Assembly: GCA_930990665.1 (NCBI GenBank)
Contig: CAKNQN010000010.1
Coordinates: forward strand, 1-52,517
Direction: 5' to 3'
DNA: 52,517 bases
Source: an uncultured Clostridia bacterium
Lineage (GTDB): Bacteria > Bacillota > Clostridia > Christensenellales > Borkfalkiaceae
In this document: positions 23,786-31,854 of the stretch, piece by piece
Position numbering within the stretch: the stretch's first letter is position 1
Layout of the letters: the number at the start of each line of letters is the position of its first letter
Notes under the pieces: model-generated
Databases searched by the model: none
Told to the model about the DNA's origin: nothing
The model's input: the letters and a program-made list of their open reading frames with translations, nothing else
Made by a program: the position numbers and the translations under genes

Positions 23786-23814
23786 TTGAAATTTTCCGCG
23801 CTTTCTGTTATAAT
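23786..23814 (+). promoter_or_regulatory. Promoter of yicC and downstream genes
   Basis: TTGAAA at 23786-23791, 17-base spacer, TATAAT at 23809-23814, directly after the ligA stop. Confidence 0.85.
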
Positions 23815-23913
23815 GGAATATGCGAAAAAATAGGGCGGAAAGGCGGGAGCGCGGCGCTTCCGGGCAAGAGCGGAAAAATCTTTGTCCGGGCGTCCCTGCA
23901 AAGGAAGGTTTCT

Positions 23914-24789
23914 ATGTTCAGCATGACCGGCTACGGCAAAGGGGAATACAGGCAGGGCGGCATCGAACTGACGGCGGAGATCAAGACGGTGAACAACCGC
24001 TATCTCGACGTATCCGTCAAGAGCCCGCGCATTTTCAGTGCGCACGAAGACGAGATCCGTTCCGCCGTGCGCGAAAAACTCACCCGCGGCCATGCGGATC
24101 TGTTCATCTCCTTTGTGGATAAGCGGGAACGCTCCAAAGATCTGTACATCGACGAGGGCGCGGCGGCAGGGTATGTCGACGCGGCCATCCGGCTTTCATC
24201 CCTTTTCCCGCAACTGCCAAACGATTTCACTCTCTGCGCGCTCATGCGCAGCGCGGACGTGCTGCGGCAGGAGGAGACCCCGGGCGAAGACGAAGAGCTG
24301 TTCGGCGCCCTGAAGAGTGCGCTCGCCGCGGCGCTCGAAAATCTCAACCGTATGCGCGAAAAGGAAGGGGAAAAGCTCGCGGCGGATATGCTCTCGCGCA
24401 TGGATAAGATCGAAAAACTCGTCGAGGAGATCGCCGCGCGCGCGCCGCTCGTCGCGGAAAATTATCGCGTGAAGATGAGCGAACGCATCCGCGAAGTGCT
24501 CGAAGGGGTCGAGATCGACGAAGGGCGCATCCTTGCGGAAGTGGCCGTTTTTGCGGATAAATCCAACATCGACGAGGAGCTGACGCGGCTTCGCTCGCAC
24601 ATTGCGCAGTTCCGTTCCATCTGCAGCGAAGAGCGGGTGGGCAGAAAACTGGATTTTCTCGTGCAGGAATTCAACCGCGAGGCGAACACCATCTGTTCCA
24701 AGAGCAACGACATCGCCGTCACCAACGCCGCCCTCGCTCTCAAAAACGAGATCGAAAAGGTGCGCGAACAGGTCCAGAACGTGGAGTGA
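23914..24789 (+). CDS. YicC/YloC family endoribonuclease
   Basis: 291 residues. Hallmarks are the N-terminus MFSMTGYGKGE, EIKTVNNRYLDVSVKSPR and the C-terminal FLVQEFNREANTICSKSNDI. YicC-like proteins are hexameric endoribonucleases; Bacillus YloC is the nearest named relative. In Bacillota it usually precedes remA-gmk-rpoZ. Here rpoZ follows directly after 56 bases and gmk is not in between. Preceded by AAGGAAGG and its own promoter. Confidence 0.93.
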   Translation: MFSMTGYGKGEYRQGGIELTAEIKTVNNRYLDVSVKSPRIFSAHEDEIRSAVREKLTRGHADLFISFVDKRERSKDLYIDEGAAAGYVDAAIRLSSLFPQLPNDFTLCALMRSADVLRQEETPGEDEELFGALKSALAAALENLNRMREKEGEKLAADMLSRMDKIEKLVEEIAARAPLVAENYRVKMSERIREVLEGVEIDEGRILAEVAVFADKSNIDEELTRLRSHIAQFRSICSEERVGRKLDFLVQEFNREANTICSKSNDIAVTNAALALKNEIEKVREQVQNVE

Positions 24790-24845
24790 TCTCCCGTTTC
24801 CGGACGTGAAATAAAAAACATTGTCAATCGCAAAGAGGTGAAAAT

Positions 24846-25067
24846 ATGATCAACGAACCCGTAGTAGACAGACTGGTTGAAAAACTCGGAACGCCCGAGC
24901 ATCCCGCATCCCGCTATGCGCTCTGCGTGGTGGTCGCCAAGCGCGCCCGCCAGATCATCGATCAGGAACAGAACCAGGGCATCAAAGAGCTCCCCGGCGG
25001 CGTGAAAGAGATCGCGCTCGCCTGCCAGGAGATCGTTTCCGGCAAACTGACCATGGTCAAAGACTGA
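24846..25067 (+). CDS. rpoZ: RNA polymerase omega subunit
   Basis: 73 residues. The omega fold is visible as SRYALCVVVAKRARQI followed by KELPGGVKEIALACQEIVSGKL, the region that clasps the beta' C-terminus. AAGAGGTG precedes the ATG. The name is also supported by position after yicC and before priA. A strong terminator follows. Confidence 0.9.
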   Translation: MINEPVVDRLVEKLGTPEHPASRYALCVVVAKRARQIIDQEQNQGIKELPGGVKEIALACQEIVSGKLTMVKD

Positions 25068-25101
25068 GGCCCCGCCGCCATCGGCGGCGCATCGGCCCGG
25101 C

Positions 25102-25139
25102 GGCTGTTCCGACGCGCGTCGGGGCAGCCCGTTTTTTTT
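25102..25139 (+). terminator. Terminator after rpoZ
   Basis: 12-bp stem GGCTGTTCCGAC / GTCGGGGCAGCC (two G-T pairs), loop GCGC, then CG and eight T. The rest of the 25068-25304 gap, up to priA, is GC-rich and shows nothing else. Confidence 0.92.
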
Positions 25140-25304
25140 GCGCCGCGCATACCGTGCGGGCTCGCTCGTATGCAGTTTCGAGCCGCCCCGCCGATCGGAT
25201 GCGCGCGCCGCGCATTGAACGGTGCGCCGTGTGCGCCATATCGGGCTGCGCCCGCACGGAGCGGGCATTGCTTTTGCGGAGGGCACCAAGGAGAAGAAGG
25301 ATCT

Positions 25305-27470
25305 ATGAAGACGGCGGAAGTGATCGTGGACATCGGTCACAGCGAAGTGGACAAGATATTTGAATACAGCGCGATCGACGGCGTAAAGGAAGGCTGCCGT
25401 GTGCGCGTCCCCTTCGGCCGCAAGGTCATAGACGGGTATGTGATGCGCCTGAAAGAGGGGAGCGAGATCGACCCCGCGCGGCTCAAGCCGGTGGCCGAAG
25501 TGGTGGACGAGGCGCTCACGCCCGAATGTCTGCGCCTTGCAGAGCATCTGGCCGCGCGCTATCATTGCCCGAAGGCGATCGTTTTGCGCCTCTTTCTGCC
25601 GGCGGAAATGCGGCGGGGAGCGGTGCATGCGCGCTATACGCGGCTGGTGGAGATCGGCGCGCCCGCCGAAATTCCCGCCCGCGCCAAGGCGCAGGCGGCG
25701 GCGTATGCCTGGGTGCAGGAAAAGGGCGCTTGCGATTACACGCGGCTGTGCGAGAGGTTCGGCCGCGGCGCGGTGAACGCGCTTTTGGAGAAGGGGGCTC
25801 TTTCCGAGCGGAAAGAGCGCGCCTTCCGCAGACCTTACGAGGGGGCGGAAGGGAACTTTGTGCCCCGCCCGCTCACGCCGTCGCAGCAGGAGGTGATCGA
25901 AAAGATCGGCGCATCCGAAAAGACGGTGCAGCTTCTGCACGGCGTCACGGGCAGCGGCAAGACGGAGGTATATCTCAACCTGATCGCCGCGGCGCTCGCG
26001 GCGGGCAGGAGCGCCATCTTTCTGGTCCCCGAGATTTCGCTGACGCCGCAGATGCTCTCGCAACTGCGCGCCCGTTTCGGGCGGCAGGCGGCCATCCTGC
26101 ACAGCGGGCTGTCGGCGGGAGAAAAGTTCGACGAGTGGCAGAGGCTGCGCATGGGCGAGGCGAAGATCGCCATCGGCGCGCGCAGCGCCGTGTTTGCGCC
26201 CGTCGAGAATGTCGGCGTCATCGTCATCGACGAGGAGCACGACGGCAGCTATTCCAGCGAACAGAACCCGCGTTACAATACGGCGGAAGTCGCGCTCATG
26301 CGCGCGCAGTACAACGGCTGCAAGCTCATCCTCGGCAGCGCCACCCCTTCGGTGGAGACCTATCGGAAGGCGGTGGAAGGGGAGTATGAGCTTCTGGAAC
26401 TTCCGGAGCGCATCAACCGCCGCCCCATGCCCGAGATCGAGATGGCGGACATGCGTCGGGAAGTGCGCCGGGGCAATGATTCCGCCTTCTCATCGGCGCT
26501 CCGCGAAGAACTGGAAAAATGCCTGCAAAGCGGCAACCAGGCCATCATCTTTCTCAACCGCCGCGGCTTTGCCCAGAGCGTGGTCTGCCGCGAATGCGGC
26601 GCCGTGGTCAAGTGCGCCCAGTGCGACGTCCCGCTCACCTATCACAGCGAAGAGGGGTGCCTCAAATGCCACTATTGCGGCACGAGTTACCGCATGCTCA
26701 CCGCCTGTCCCGAATGCGGCGGCGTGCATCTGAGCTACCGCGGCACGGGCACGCAGAAGGTGGTCGGAGAGCTGAAAAAGCTCTTTCCCGCCGCGCGCAT
26801 CCTGCGCATGGACGTGGATACCACAGGCGGCAAGGAGGGGCATTTCCGCATCCTGAAAAAGTTTGCCGCGCACGAGGCGGATATCCTTGTCGGCACGCAG
26901 ATGGTCGCCAAGGGGCATGATTTTCCGTCGGTGACGCTGGTGGGCATCCTCGATGCGGACATGAGCCTGCATTTTTCCGATTACCGCAGCGGCGAGCGTA
27001 CCTTTCAGCTGGTGACGCAGGTCGCGGGTCGGTGCGGCCGTGCCGAAGAAAAGGGGATCGTCATCCTGCAGACGTACGATCCGGAAAATTACATCCTGCG
27101 CTTTGCCGCTCATTACGATTACAAGGGCTTTTTCCGCCACGAGATCGAACTGCGGAAGGCCACCGCTTTCCCGCCGTTTGCGCGCATCGTGCGCGTGATG
27201 GTGGTGGGCGAAGAGGAAAAAAAGGCGCTCGAAGTCCTCAAAGAGGTGTATTTTTCGCTCAAAGAGCTGTTCGACGCTAATCGCGGGGAATTTTTGTTTT
27301 TCAATAAAATGAAATCCCCCGTCAAGATGATCCAGAACAAATTTCGCTATCAGGTGCTCATGCGCCTGAAAAGCGACGCGCTCCTGCCGCAGATCTACGA
27401 CCGTTCGCTCGGCAAAAAGACGCGCGACGTCAACGTCTATGTCGAAGAAGATCCGGCGAATCTGAGCTGA
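25305..27470 (+). CDS. priA: Primosomal replication-restart helicase
   Basis: 721 residues. PriA recognises stalled forks and reloads the replicative helicase. The N-terminal fork-binding domain (VDIGHSEVDKIFEYS...VRVPFGRKVIDGYV) precedes helicase motifs GVTGSGKTEVYL (Walker A), EISLTPQM, IDEEHD (DEEH box) and GSATPSVE. The eight-cysteine zinc-binding insert (CRECGAVVKCAQCD...CHYCG...CPECG) and C-terminal motifs GTQMVAKGHDFP and QVAGRCGRAEE follow. ATG 25305 follows AAGGAGAAGAAGG and matches the family start. No promoter was found in the gap after the rpoZ terminator. Confidence 0.97.
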   Translation: MKTAEVIVDIGHSEVDKIFEYSAIDGVKEGCRVRVPFGRKVIDGYVMRLKEGSEIDPARLKPVAEVVDEALTPECLRLAEHLAARYHCPKAIVLRLFLPAEMRRGAVHARYTRLVEIGAPAEIPARAKAQAAAYAWVQEKGACDYTRLCERFGRGAVNALLEKGALSERKERAFRRPYEGAEGNFVPRPLTPSQQEVIEKIGASEKTVQLLHGVTGSGKTEVYLNLIAAALAAGRSAIFLVPEISLTPQMLSQLRARFGRQAAILHSGLSAGEKFDEWQRLRMGEAKIAIGARSAVFAPVENVGVIVIDEEHDGSYSSEQNPRYNTAEVALMRAQYNGCKLILGSATPSVETYRKAVEGEYELLELPERINRRPMPEIEMADMRREVRRGNDSAFSSALREELEKCLQSGNQAIIFLNRRGFAQSVVCRECGAVVKCAQCDVPLTYHSEEGCLKCHYCGTSYRMLTACPECGGVHLSYRGTGTQKVVGELKKLFPAARILRMDVDTTGGKEGHFRILKKFAAHEADILVGTQMVAKGHDFPSVTLVGILDADMSLHFSDYRSGERTFQLVTQVAGRCGRAEEKGIVILQTYDPENYILRFAAHYDYKGFFRHEIELRKATAFPPFARIVRVMVVGEEEKKALEVLKEVYFSLKELFDANRGEFLFFNKMKSPVKMIQNKFRYQVLMRLKSDALLPQIYDRSLGKKTRDVNVYVEEDPANLS

Positions 27471-27494
27471 TGAACGCTCATTAAAGCCGCTGAT

Positions 27495-27614
27495 AGCACC
27501 GTGCGGCGGTGTCGCCCACGGAATCGGACGAAAGATTTTTGTCAGCACGAAAAGCTCTCGCCGAGAAAGACTCACGGAAAAATCGTGAACTCTATTCACA
27601 ATTTTTCGTGAACA
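27495..27614 (+). ncRNA. Partial copy (3' half) of a structured repeat element, unit 0
   Basis: Bases 27495-27618 match 27776-27899 at the same length (124 bases). Differences in the first 86 bases number only three, with more inside the terminal hairpin. The unit contains the AGCACCGTGCGGCGGTGTCG block, the 44-base module with GACGAAA/TTTTGTC pairing, and the 38-base terminal hairpin (27573-27610), and ends CGTGAACA. Its 5' half is missing. The strand given is the relative orientation of the family, not proof of the transcribed strand. Confidence 0.75.
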
Positions 27615-27895
27615 TAAATTATCTCTCGCGCAAGGCAAAATCACTTTTTTGCCAAAGCGCCCCCGATTAGCCGAAAACGTTCGGCTTTCGGGAAGAGGGT
27701 GAATTTGCGGCTTTGCAATTTTTTGAGCCCATAAAATAAGCCGCAAAGAGGGAGAAAACGCCGACAGGCGCGGGTAGCGCCGTGCGGCGGTGTCGCCCAC
27801 GGAATCGGACGAAAGATTTTCGTCAGCACGAAAAGCTTTCGCCGAGAAAGACTCACGGAAATTTTACGGACTCTTTCCGTAAAATTTCGTGAACA
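27615..27895 (+). ncRNA. Structured repeat element, unit 1 (281 nt)
   Basis: Full unit between two CGTGAACA ends. Stems in order: GGCAAAA/TTTTGCC (27634-27653, loop TCACTT); AGCCGAA/TTCGGCT (27669-27686); TTTGCGGCTT/AAGCCGCAAA (27704-27747) enclosing GAGCCC; an irregular stem GGG..CGCCG / CGGCG..CCC around a GGCGC/GCGCC hairpin; a 44-base extra module with GACGAAA/TTTCGTC; and the 38-base terminal hairpin CACGG-11 bp-ACTCTTT-CGTG (27854-27891). Corresponding stems in units 2 and 3 differ in sequence yet still pair. No protein-coding frame is credible. Function unknown. Confidence 0.75.
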
Positions 27896-28132
27896 TAAAA
27901 TAATATTCGCGTTTCCGCAAACCACGTTTTGCGGAAAAAGCCCCCGATTTGCGCGTTAAGCGCCCCGGGCGGAAAAGGGGAATGCCGCGTTTTCTATAAA
28001 GGAGAGCCCTTGAAAAGAACGCGGCAGAGGAAAAACCGAGCGCCGAGCCGCCGCAAAGCGTGCGGCGAACGGTGGGTTTTTCCTAAAATTCACGGAAAAT
28101 TTAAGAACTCTTTTCTTAAATTTTCGTGAACA
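27896..28132 (+). ncRNA. Structured repeat element, unit 2 (237 nt)
   Basis: Tandem to unit 1 and ending 16 bases before the def start codon, so the conserved GAACA end abuts the AGGAGG ribosome site. Stems: TTTCCGCAAA/TTTGCGGAAA (27912-27937, loop CCACGT); GCGC/GCGC (27951-27963); TGCCGCGTT/AACGCGGCA (27983-28026) enclosing GAGCCC; GGAAAAACC/GGTTTTTCC (28029-28083) around CGCCGCA/TGCGGCG; terminal hairpin 28091-28128 with a perfect 11-bp stem. The 44-base module of unit 1 is absent. The whole 27471-28148 gap is taken up by units 0-2. Confidence 0.75.
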
Positions 28133-28148
28133 ACTTATAGGAGGAATT

Positions 28149-28601
28149 ATGGCGATCAGAAACGTAGTACAGGAAGGCGACGAAGTCTTGCGCAAAAAAT
28201 GTTTTGAGGTGACGGCGTTTGACGAGAAGCTCGGGACCCTGCTGGATGACCTGCGCGACACGGTGCGCAAGGAAGAGGGAGCGGGGCTTGCCGCGCCGCA
28301 GGTGGGGGTACTCCGCCGCGCGGTGGTCGTCGACGTTCCCGAGGGCTTTTTTGAGATGGTCAACCCCGTCATCGTCGAGGCCAAAGGGGAACAGACGGGC
28401 TGGGAAGGCTGTCTTTCCGTGCGCGGGAAGCGCGGCGTCGTCACCCGTCCGAACATCGTCAAAGTGGAATTTTCCGACCGCAAGGGCAAGCGCAAGAAAC
28501 TCACGGCGCGCGGCTTTTTCGCGCGCGCCGTCTGCCATGAGCTCGACCATCTCGACGGCATTCTCTACATCGACAAGGCCGAGCGCATGGACAGGGATTG
28601 A
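28149..28601 (+). CDS. def: Peptide deformylase
   Basis: 150 residues. Removes the formyl group from nascent protein N-termini. The three family motifs are intact: GAGLAAPQVG (near residue 44), EGCLS with the metal-binding cysteine, and HELDHLDG with two metal histidines and the catalytic glutamate. ATG follows AGGAGGAATT. It forms an operon with fmt, 12 bases downstream. The structured repeat elements lie directly upstream and would be part of any leader from the priA side. Confidence 0.97.
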   Translation: MAIRNVVQEGDEVLRKKCFEVTAFDEKLGTLLDDLRDTVRKEEGAGLAAPQVGVLRRAVVVDVPEGFFEMVNPVIVEAKGEQTGWEGCLSVRGKRGVVTRPNIVKVEFSDRKGKRKKLTARGFFARAVCHELDHLDGILYIDKAERMDRD

Positions 28602-28613
28602 GGGGGAGCGGGC

Positions 28614-29540
28614 ATGAAGATCGTTTACGCGGGCGCCAACGCCCTCTCCGTCCTGCCCCTTGCAGCCCTGCGCGAGGCGGGCTTTCAGATCTGCGCCGTG
28701 CTCACGCAGCCCGACCGCCCTGCGGGCAGAAAGGGCACCCTCACGCCCTGCCCGCTGAAGGAATACGCCGCGGCGGAAGGACTTCCCGTCCTGGATTTTG
28801 TGCGCGTGCGCGATCACGTTGCGGAGCTTCTTTCGGTCGGTGCGGATTGCATGGTCACCTGCTCATACGGCCAGATCCTGACGCAGGAGGTGCTGGACGC
28901 GTTTCCCCGCGGGGTCTTCAACGTGCACACCTCCCTCTTGCCTCGCTGGCGTGGGGCGTCTCCCATTCAGCACGCCATCCTGGCGGGCGACGCGGAGACG
29001 GGCGTCACGGTGATGCGTACGGAGGCGGGCCTGGATACGGGCGACATGCTCTTGCAGGAGCGCATCCCCATCGCTGCGGAGGACACGGCGGGTACCCTCG
29101 CGCAAAAGCTGTTCGAACTGGGCTCTGCCTGCATCGTGCGCGCCCTGCGCGCGGTGGAAGGGGGCGACGCGGTCTTTACGCCGCAGGACGGCTCGCGCGC
29201 CACCCTCTGCAAGAAGATCCGCAAAGAGGATTGCTCTGTCGATTTTTCTGAGCCTGCGGAGAAGATCTGCCGCCTCGTGCGGGCGATGAATCCCGAGCCG
29301 CTCGCCTTTACTCGCCTGCACGGAAAGCTGGTCAACCTGTATTTTGCCGCGCCGTCGGAGGGGAGCGGGCCTTGCGGGCAGGTGCTCCGCGCGGATAAGC
29401 GCGGCATCCTCGTGGCGGCAGGCGAAGGGGCGGTGAACATTACGCAGCTGCAATTTGAGGGCGGAAAGCGTCTTGCGGCGGCGGACGCCGTCAACGGCCG
29501 CAAGGTCGCCGTCGGCGACGTATTCGGGGGCGAAGAATGA
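28614..29540 (+). CDS. fmt: Methionyl-tRNA formyltransferase
   Basis: 308 residues. Formylates initiator Met-tRNA using 10-formyl-THF. Seen are the N-terminal Rossmann part, PDRPAGRKGTLTPCPLK (the loop that meets the tRNA), CSYGQILTQEVL, and the catalytic block FNVHTSLLPRWRGASPIQHAI (Asn/His) with the aspartate in TEAGLDTGDM. A C-terminal OB-like domain follows. GGGGGAG precedes the ATG. The end overlaps rsmB by 4 bases. Confidence 0.97.
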   Translation: MKIVYAGANALSVLPLAALREAGFQICAVLTQPDRPAGRKGTLTPCPLKEYAAAEGLPVLDFVRVRDHVAELLSVGADCMVTCSYGQILTQEVLDAFPRGVFNVHTSLLPRWRGASPIQHAILAGDAETGVTVMRTEAGLDTGDMLLQERIPIAAEDTAGTLAQKLFELGSACIVRALRAVEGGDAVFTPQDGSRATLCKKIRKEDCSVDFSEPAEKICRLVRAMNPEPLAFTRLHGKLVNLYFAAPSEGSGPCGQVLRADKRGILVAAGEGAVNITQLQFEGGKRLAAADAVNGRKVAVGDVFGGEE

Positions 29541-30775
29541 CCAATCCCCTCTACGACCCGTACGCGGTCCTGCAAAGGGTGTACGGGGGAGGCGCCTATC
29601 TCAAACAGGCGCTTTCCGAAACCCCGCTCGAAGAACAGCACCGTGCGCGCACGGCGAGCATCTGCTACGGTGTACTGGAAAACGACCTTTATCTCGATTT
29701 CTGCATCCGTTCGTTTGCGCCGAAAAATCCCAAACTTCCCGTGCGCATCCTCCTGAAAGTGGCGCTGTATATGCTTCTCTTTCAGAACAAGCCGCGCTAC
29801 ATGGTCACGGACAACGCCGTATCGCTTGCCAAAAAGCTGGGGAAAGGGGGCGCGGCCGGGTTTATCAACGCCTTTCTGCGCGCATTCGACGCGTCCAGAC
29901 TCGTCCTGCCTGAGGGGCGGGAAGAAAATCTGTCGGTGCGCTATTCCTATCCGCTGTTTGCGGTGAAAAAGCTGCTCGCCCGCTACGGAGACAGCGCGGA
30001 AGAGATCATGCGCCGCTCTCCCGCGCGCACATTCGTGCGGTTTGTCAGCGCCGCGGCGGCGGAAAAATACCTCGCGGCCGAACACGAAGACACCCCCTTT
30101 GAAAATCTCTATGCCTTCCCGCGGTTTAAGAGGGATGCGGGCTACGATGCGGGGGAATACACCTTTCAGTCGGTGGGTTCGGTCGCTATCTGCGGCTGTG
30201 TGCCGGCGGGCGGGGAGCTCCTCGACGCCTGCGCCGCTCCCGGCGGGAAAAGCGTGCTTCTTTCGTGCAAATTTGACCGCGTGACCGCCTTCGAGCTGCA
30301 CCCGCACAGGGCGGAACTTATCCGCAGCTACTGTGCGCGCATGCACGTGCGGAACGTCGGGGTCGTCTGCCGCGATTCCTCCGTTTTTGACGGCGGGTAT
30401 GTTGACAAGTTCGACGCGGTGCTTTGCGACGTTCCCTGTTCCGGCTACGGCGTGGCGGGGGAAAACCCGGACATCCTTCTGTTCCGAAAGGAGGAGGACA
30501 TCCCTTCGCTGTGCAAGGTGCAGAGAGCCATTCTCGAAGCCTGTGCGAGGTGTGTCAGGCCGGGCGGAACGCTCATCTACTCCACCTGTTCGGTGTTCGG
30601 AGAGGAAAACGACGGCACCGTCGGCGCCTTTCTCGGCGAGCATCCGGAATTTGTGACGGAAATGCCGGAAAGCCCGCTCGGGCACATCCGCACGGAATAC
30701 GGCATCCAGTTTCTGCCGCACATTTCGATGGGTGCGGGCTTTTATGTTTCGAAAATGCGGAGGAAACCTTTGTGA
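29537..30775 (+). CDS. rsmB: 16S rRNA m5C967 methyltransferase
   Basis: 412 residues. An N-terminal NusB-like helical domain (about 1-140, RARTASICYGVLENDLYLDF) is fused to a Rossmann methyltransferase. SAM-binding LDACAAPGGKS, the motif IV cysteine in CDVPCSGYG and the catalytic cysteine in YSTCSVF are present. ATG overlaps the fmt stop (ATGA) and the stop overlaps the rlmN start (GTGA). Somewhat shorter than the 440-residue family average, without a visible missing block. Confidence 0.95.
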   Translation: MTNPLYDPYAVLQRVYGGGAYLKQALSETPLEEQHRARTASICYGVLENDLYLDFCIRSFAPKNPKLPVRILLKVALYMLLFQNKPRYMVTDNAVSLAKKLGKGGAAGFINAFLRAFDASRLVLPEGREENLSVRYSYPLFAVKKLLARYGDSAEEIMRRSPARTFVRFVSAAAAEKYLAAEHEDTPFENLYAFPRFKRDAGYDAGEYTFQSVGSVAICGCVPAGGELLDACAAPGGKSVLLSCKFDRVTAFELHPHRAELIRSYCARMHVRNVGVVCRDSSVFDGGYVDKFDAVLCDVPCSGYGVAGENPDILLFRKEEDIPSLCKVQRAILEACARCVRPGGTLIYSTCSVFGEENDGTVGAFLGEHPEFVTEMPESPLGHIRTEYGIQFLPHISMGAGFYVSKMRRKPL

Positions 30776-31854
30776 AAGAGATCCTGCAAGACCTCATGCC
30801 TGCGGAGCTGGCTGTGTTGGTCGAAGAGATGGGCGAGAAAAAATTCCGCGCCGAACAGCTTTACCGCGGCATCATGCAGGGAAAGGCGATCTCGCGCATA
30901 CCCGGGCTTCCGGCCGCATTCCGCCAGAAACTTTTAGAGCGGTTCGAGGACGAGCCGGTGCGCATCCGCGAGGTGTTCACCTCGGCGGACGGCACGGAAA
31001 AATACCTCTTCGAACTTGCGGACGGCAACCTCATCGAGGGGGTGCTCATGCGCTACAAGTACGGCAACACCCAGTGCGTGTCGACGCAGGTGGGCTGCCG
31101 CATGAACTGCGCCTTCTGCGCTTCGGGGCTGAACGGGCTCATCCGCGACCTCACCGCGGGGGAGATCCTCGCCGAGGTGCTCGCCGTCAACGCGCGCGCG
31201 GGCGGAACGATGGAAAAACGCGCCGTCACCAACGTCGTTCTCATGGGCAGCGGCGAGCCGTTGGACAACTACGCGAACACCGTGCGCTTTCTGCGCGCCG
31301 TCTCGGCGCCGGGCGGCATCTGCATCAGCCCGCGCAACATCAGCCTTTCCACCTGCGGGATCGTGCCGAAGATGTACGATCTGGCCGAAGAGGGGCTGCC
31401 CGTCAACCTCACCGTGTCGCTGCACGCCGCGACGGACGAGGAGCGCGCGCGCATCATGCCCGTGGCCAAAGCGTACAAGATCGCGGAGATTCTGAAAGCG
31501 TGCGACTATTATTTTGAAAAGACGGGCCGACGGTATATTTTCGAATATTCGCTGATCGCGGGGGAGAATACGGGCAGGGAACAGGCGGAAAAGCTGATCG
31601 CCCTCCTTGCGGGCAGGCCCTGCCACGTCAATCTCATACGGCTCAACGAGGTGAAGGAGCGGCATCTTTCGGGAATTTCCGAAAAGGAAGCGTATCGGTT
31701 TTTGGGGCTTCTGGAACGGGGCGGGCTGTCTGCCACGCTCCGCCGTCAGATCGGCGCGGACATCGGCGGCGCATGCGGGCAGCTGCGCGCGGGGTATCTT
31801 GCGGGGGAAACGATGAAGACGAAGGAACAAAATACAGCGGAGGACAAGAGATGA
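30772..31854 (+). CDS. rlmN: Dual-specificity 23S rRNA/tRNA m2A methyltransferase
   Basis: 360 residues. Radical-SAM enzyme methylating C2 of A2503 in 23S rRNA and A37 in some tRNAs. CxxxCxxC cluster in VGCRMNCAFCAS (about residues 110-117), then VLMGSGEPLDNY, ISLSTCGIVP and SLHAATDEERARIMP. The C-terminal GADIGGACGQLR holds the second reactive cysteine. The GTG at 30772 is chosen because it overlaps the rsmB stop, GGAGGAAA lies just upstream, and the protein then begins KEILQDLMPAEL like the family. Confidence 0.95.
   Translation: MKEILQDLMPAELAVLVEEMGEKKFRAEQLYRGIMQGKAISRIPGLPAAFRQKLLERFEDEPVRIREVFTSADGTEKYLFELADGNLIEGVLMRYKYGNTQCVSTQVGCRMNCAFCASGLNGLIRDLTAGEILAEVLAVNARAGGTMEKRAVTNVVLMGSGEPLDNYANTVRFLRAVSAPGGICISPRNISLSTCGIVPKMYDLAEEGLPVNLTVSLHAATDEERARIMPVAKAYKIAEILKACDYYFEKTGRRYIFEYSLIAGENTGREQAEKLIALLAGRPCHVNLIRLNEVKERHLSGISEKEAYRFLGLLERGGLSATLRRQIGADIGGACGQLRAGYLAGETMKTKEQNTAEDKR

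Noticed and set aside
27471-28148. Protein-coding gene in the 678-base gap between priA and def
   Set aside because: Open frames here are short, run through hairpin repeats, and lack ribosome sites or family motifs; the structured repeats explain the sequence.
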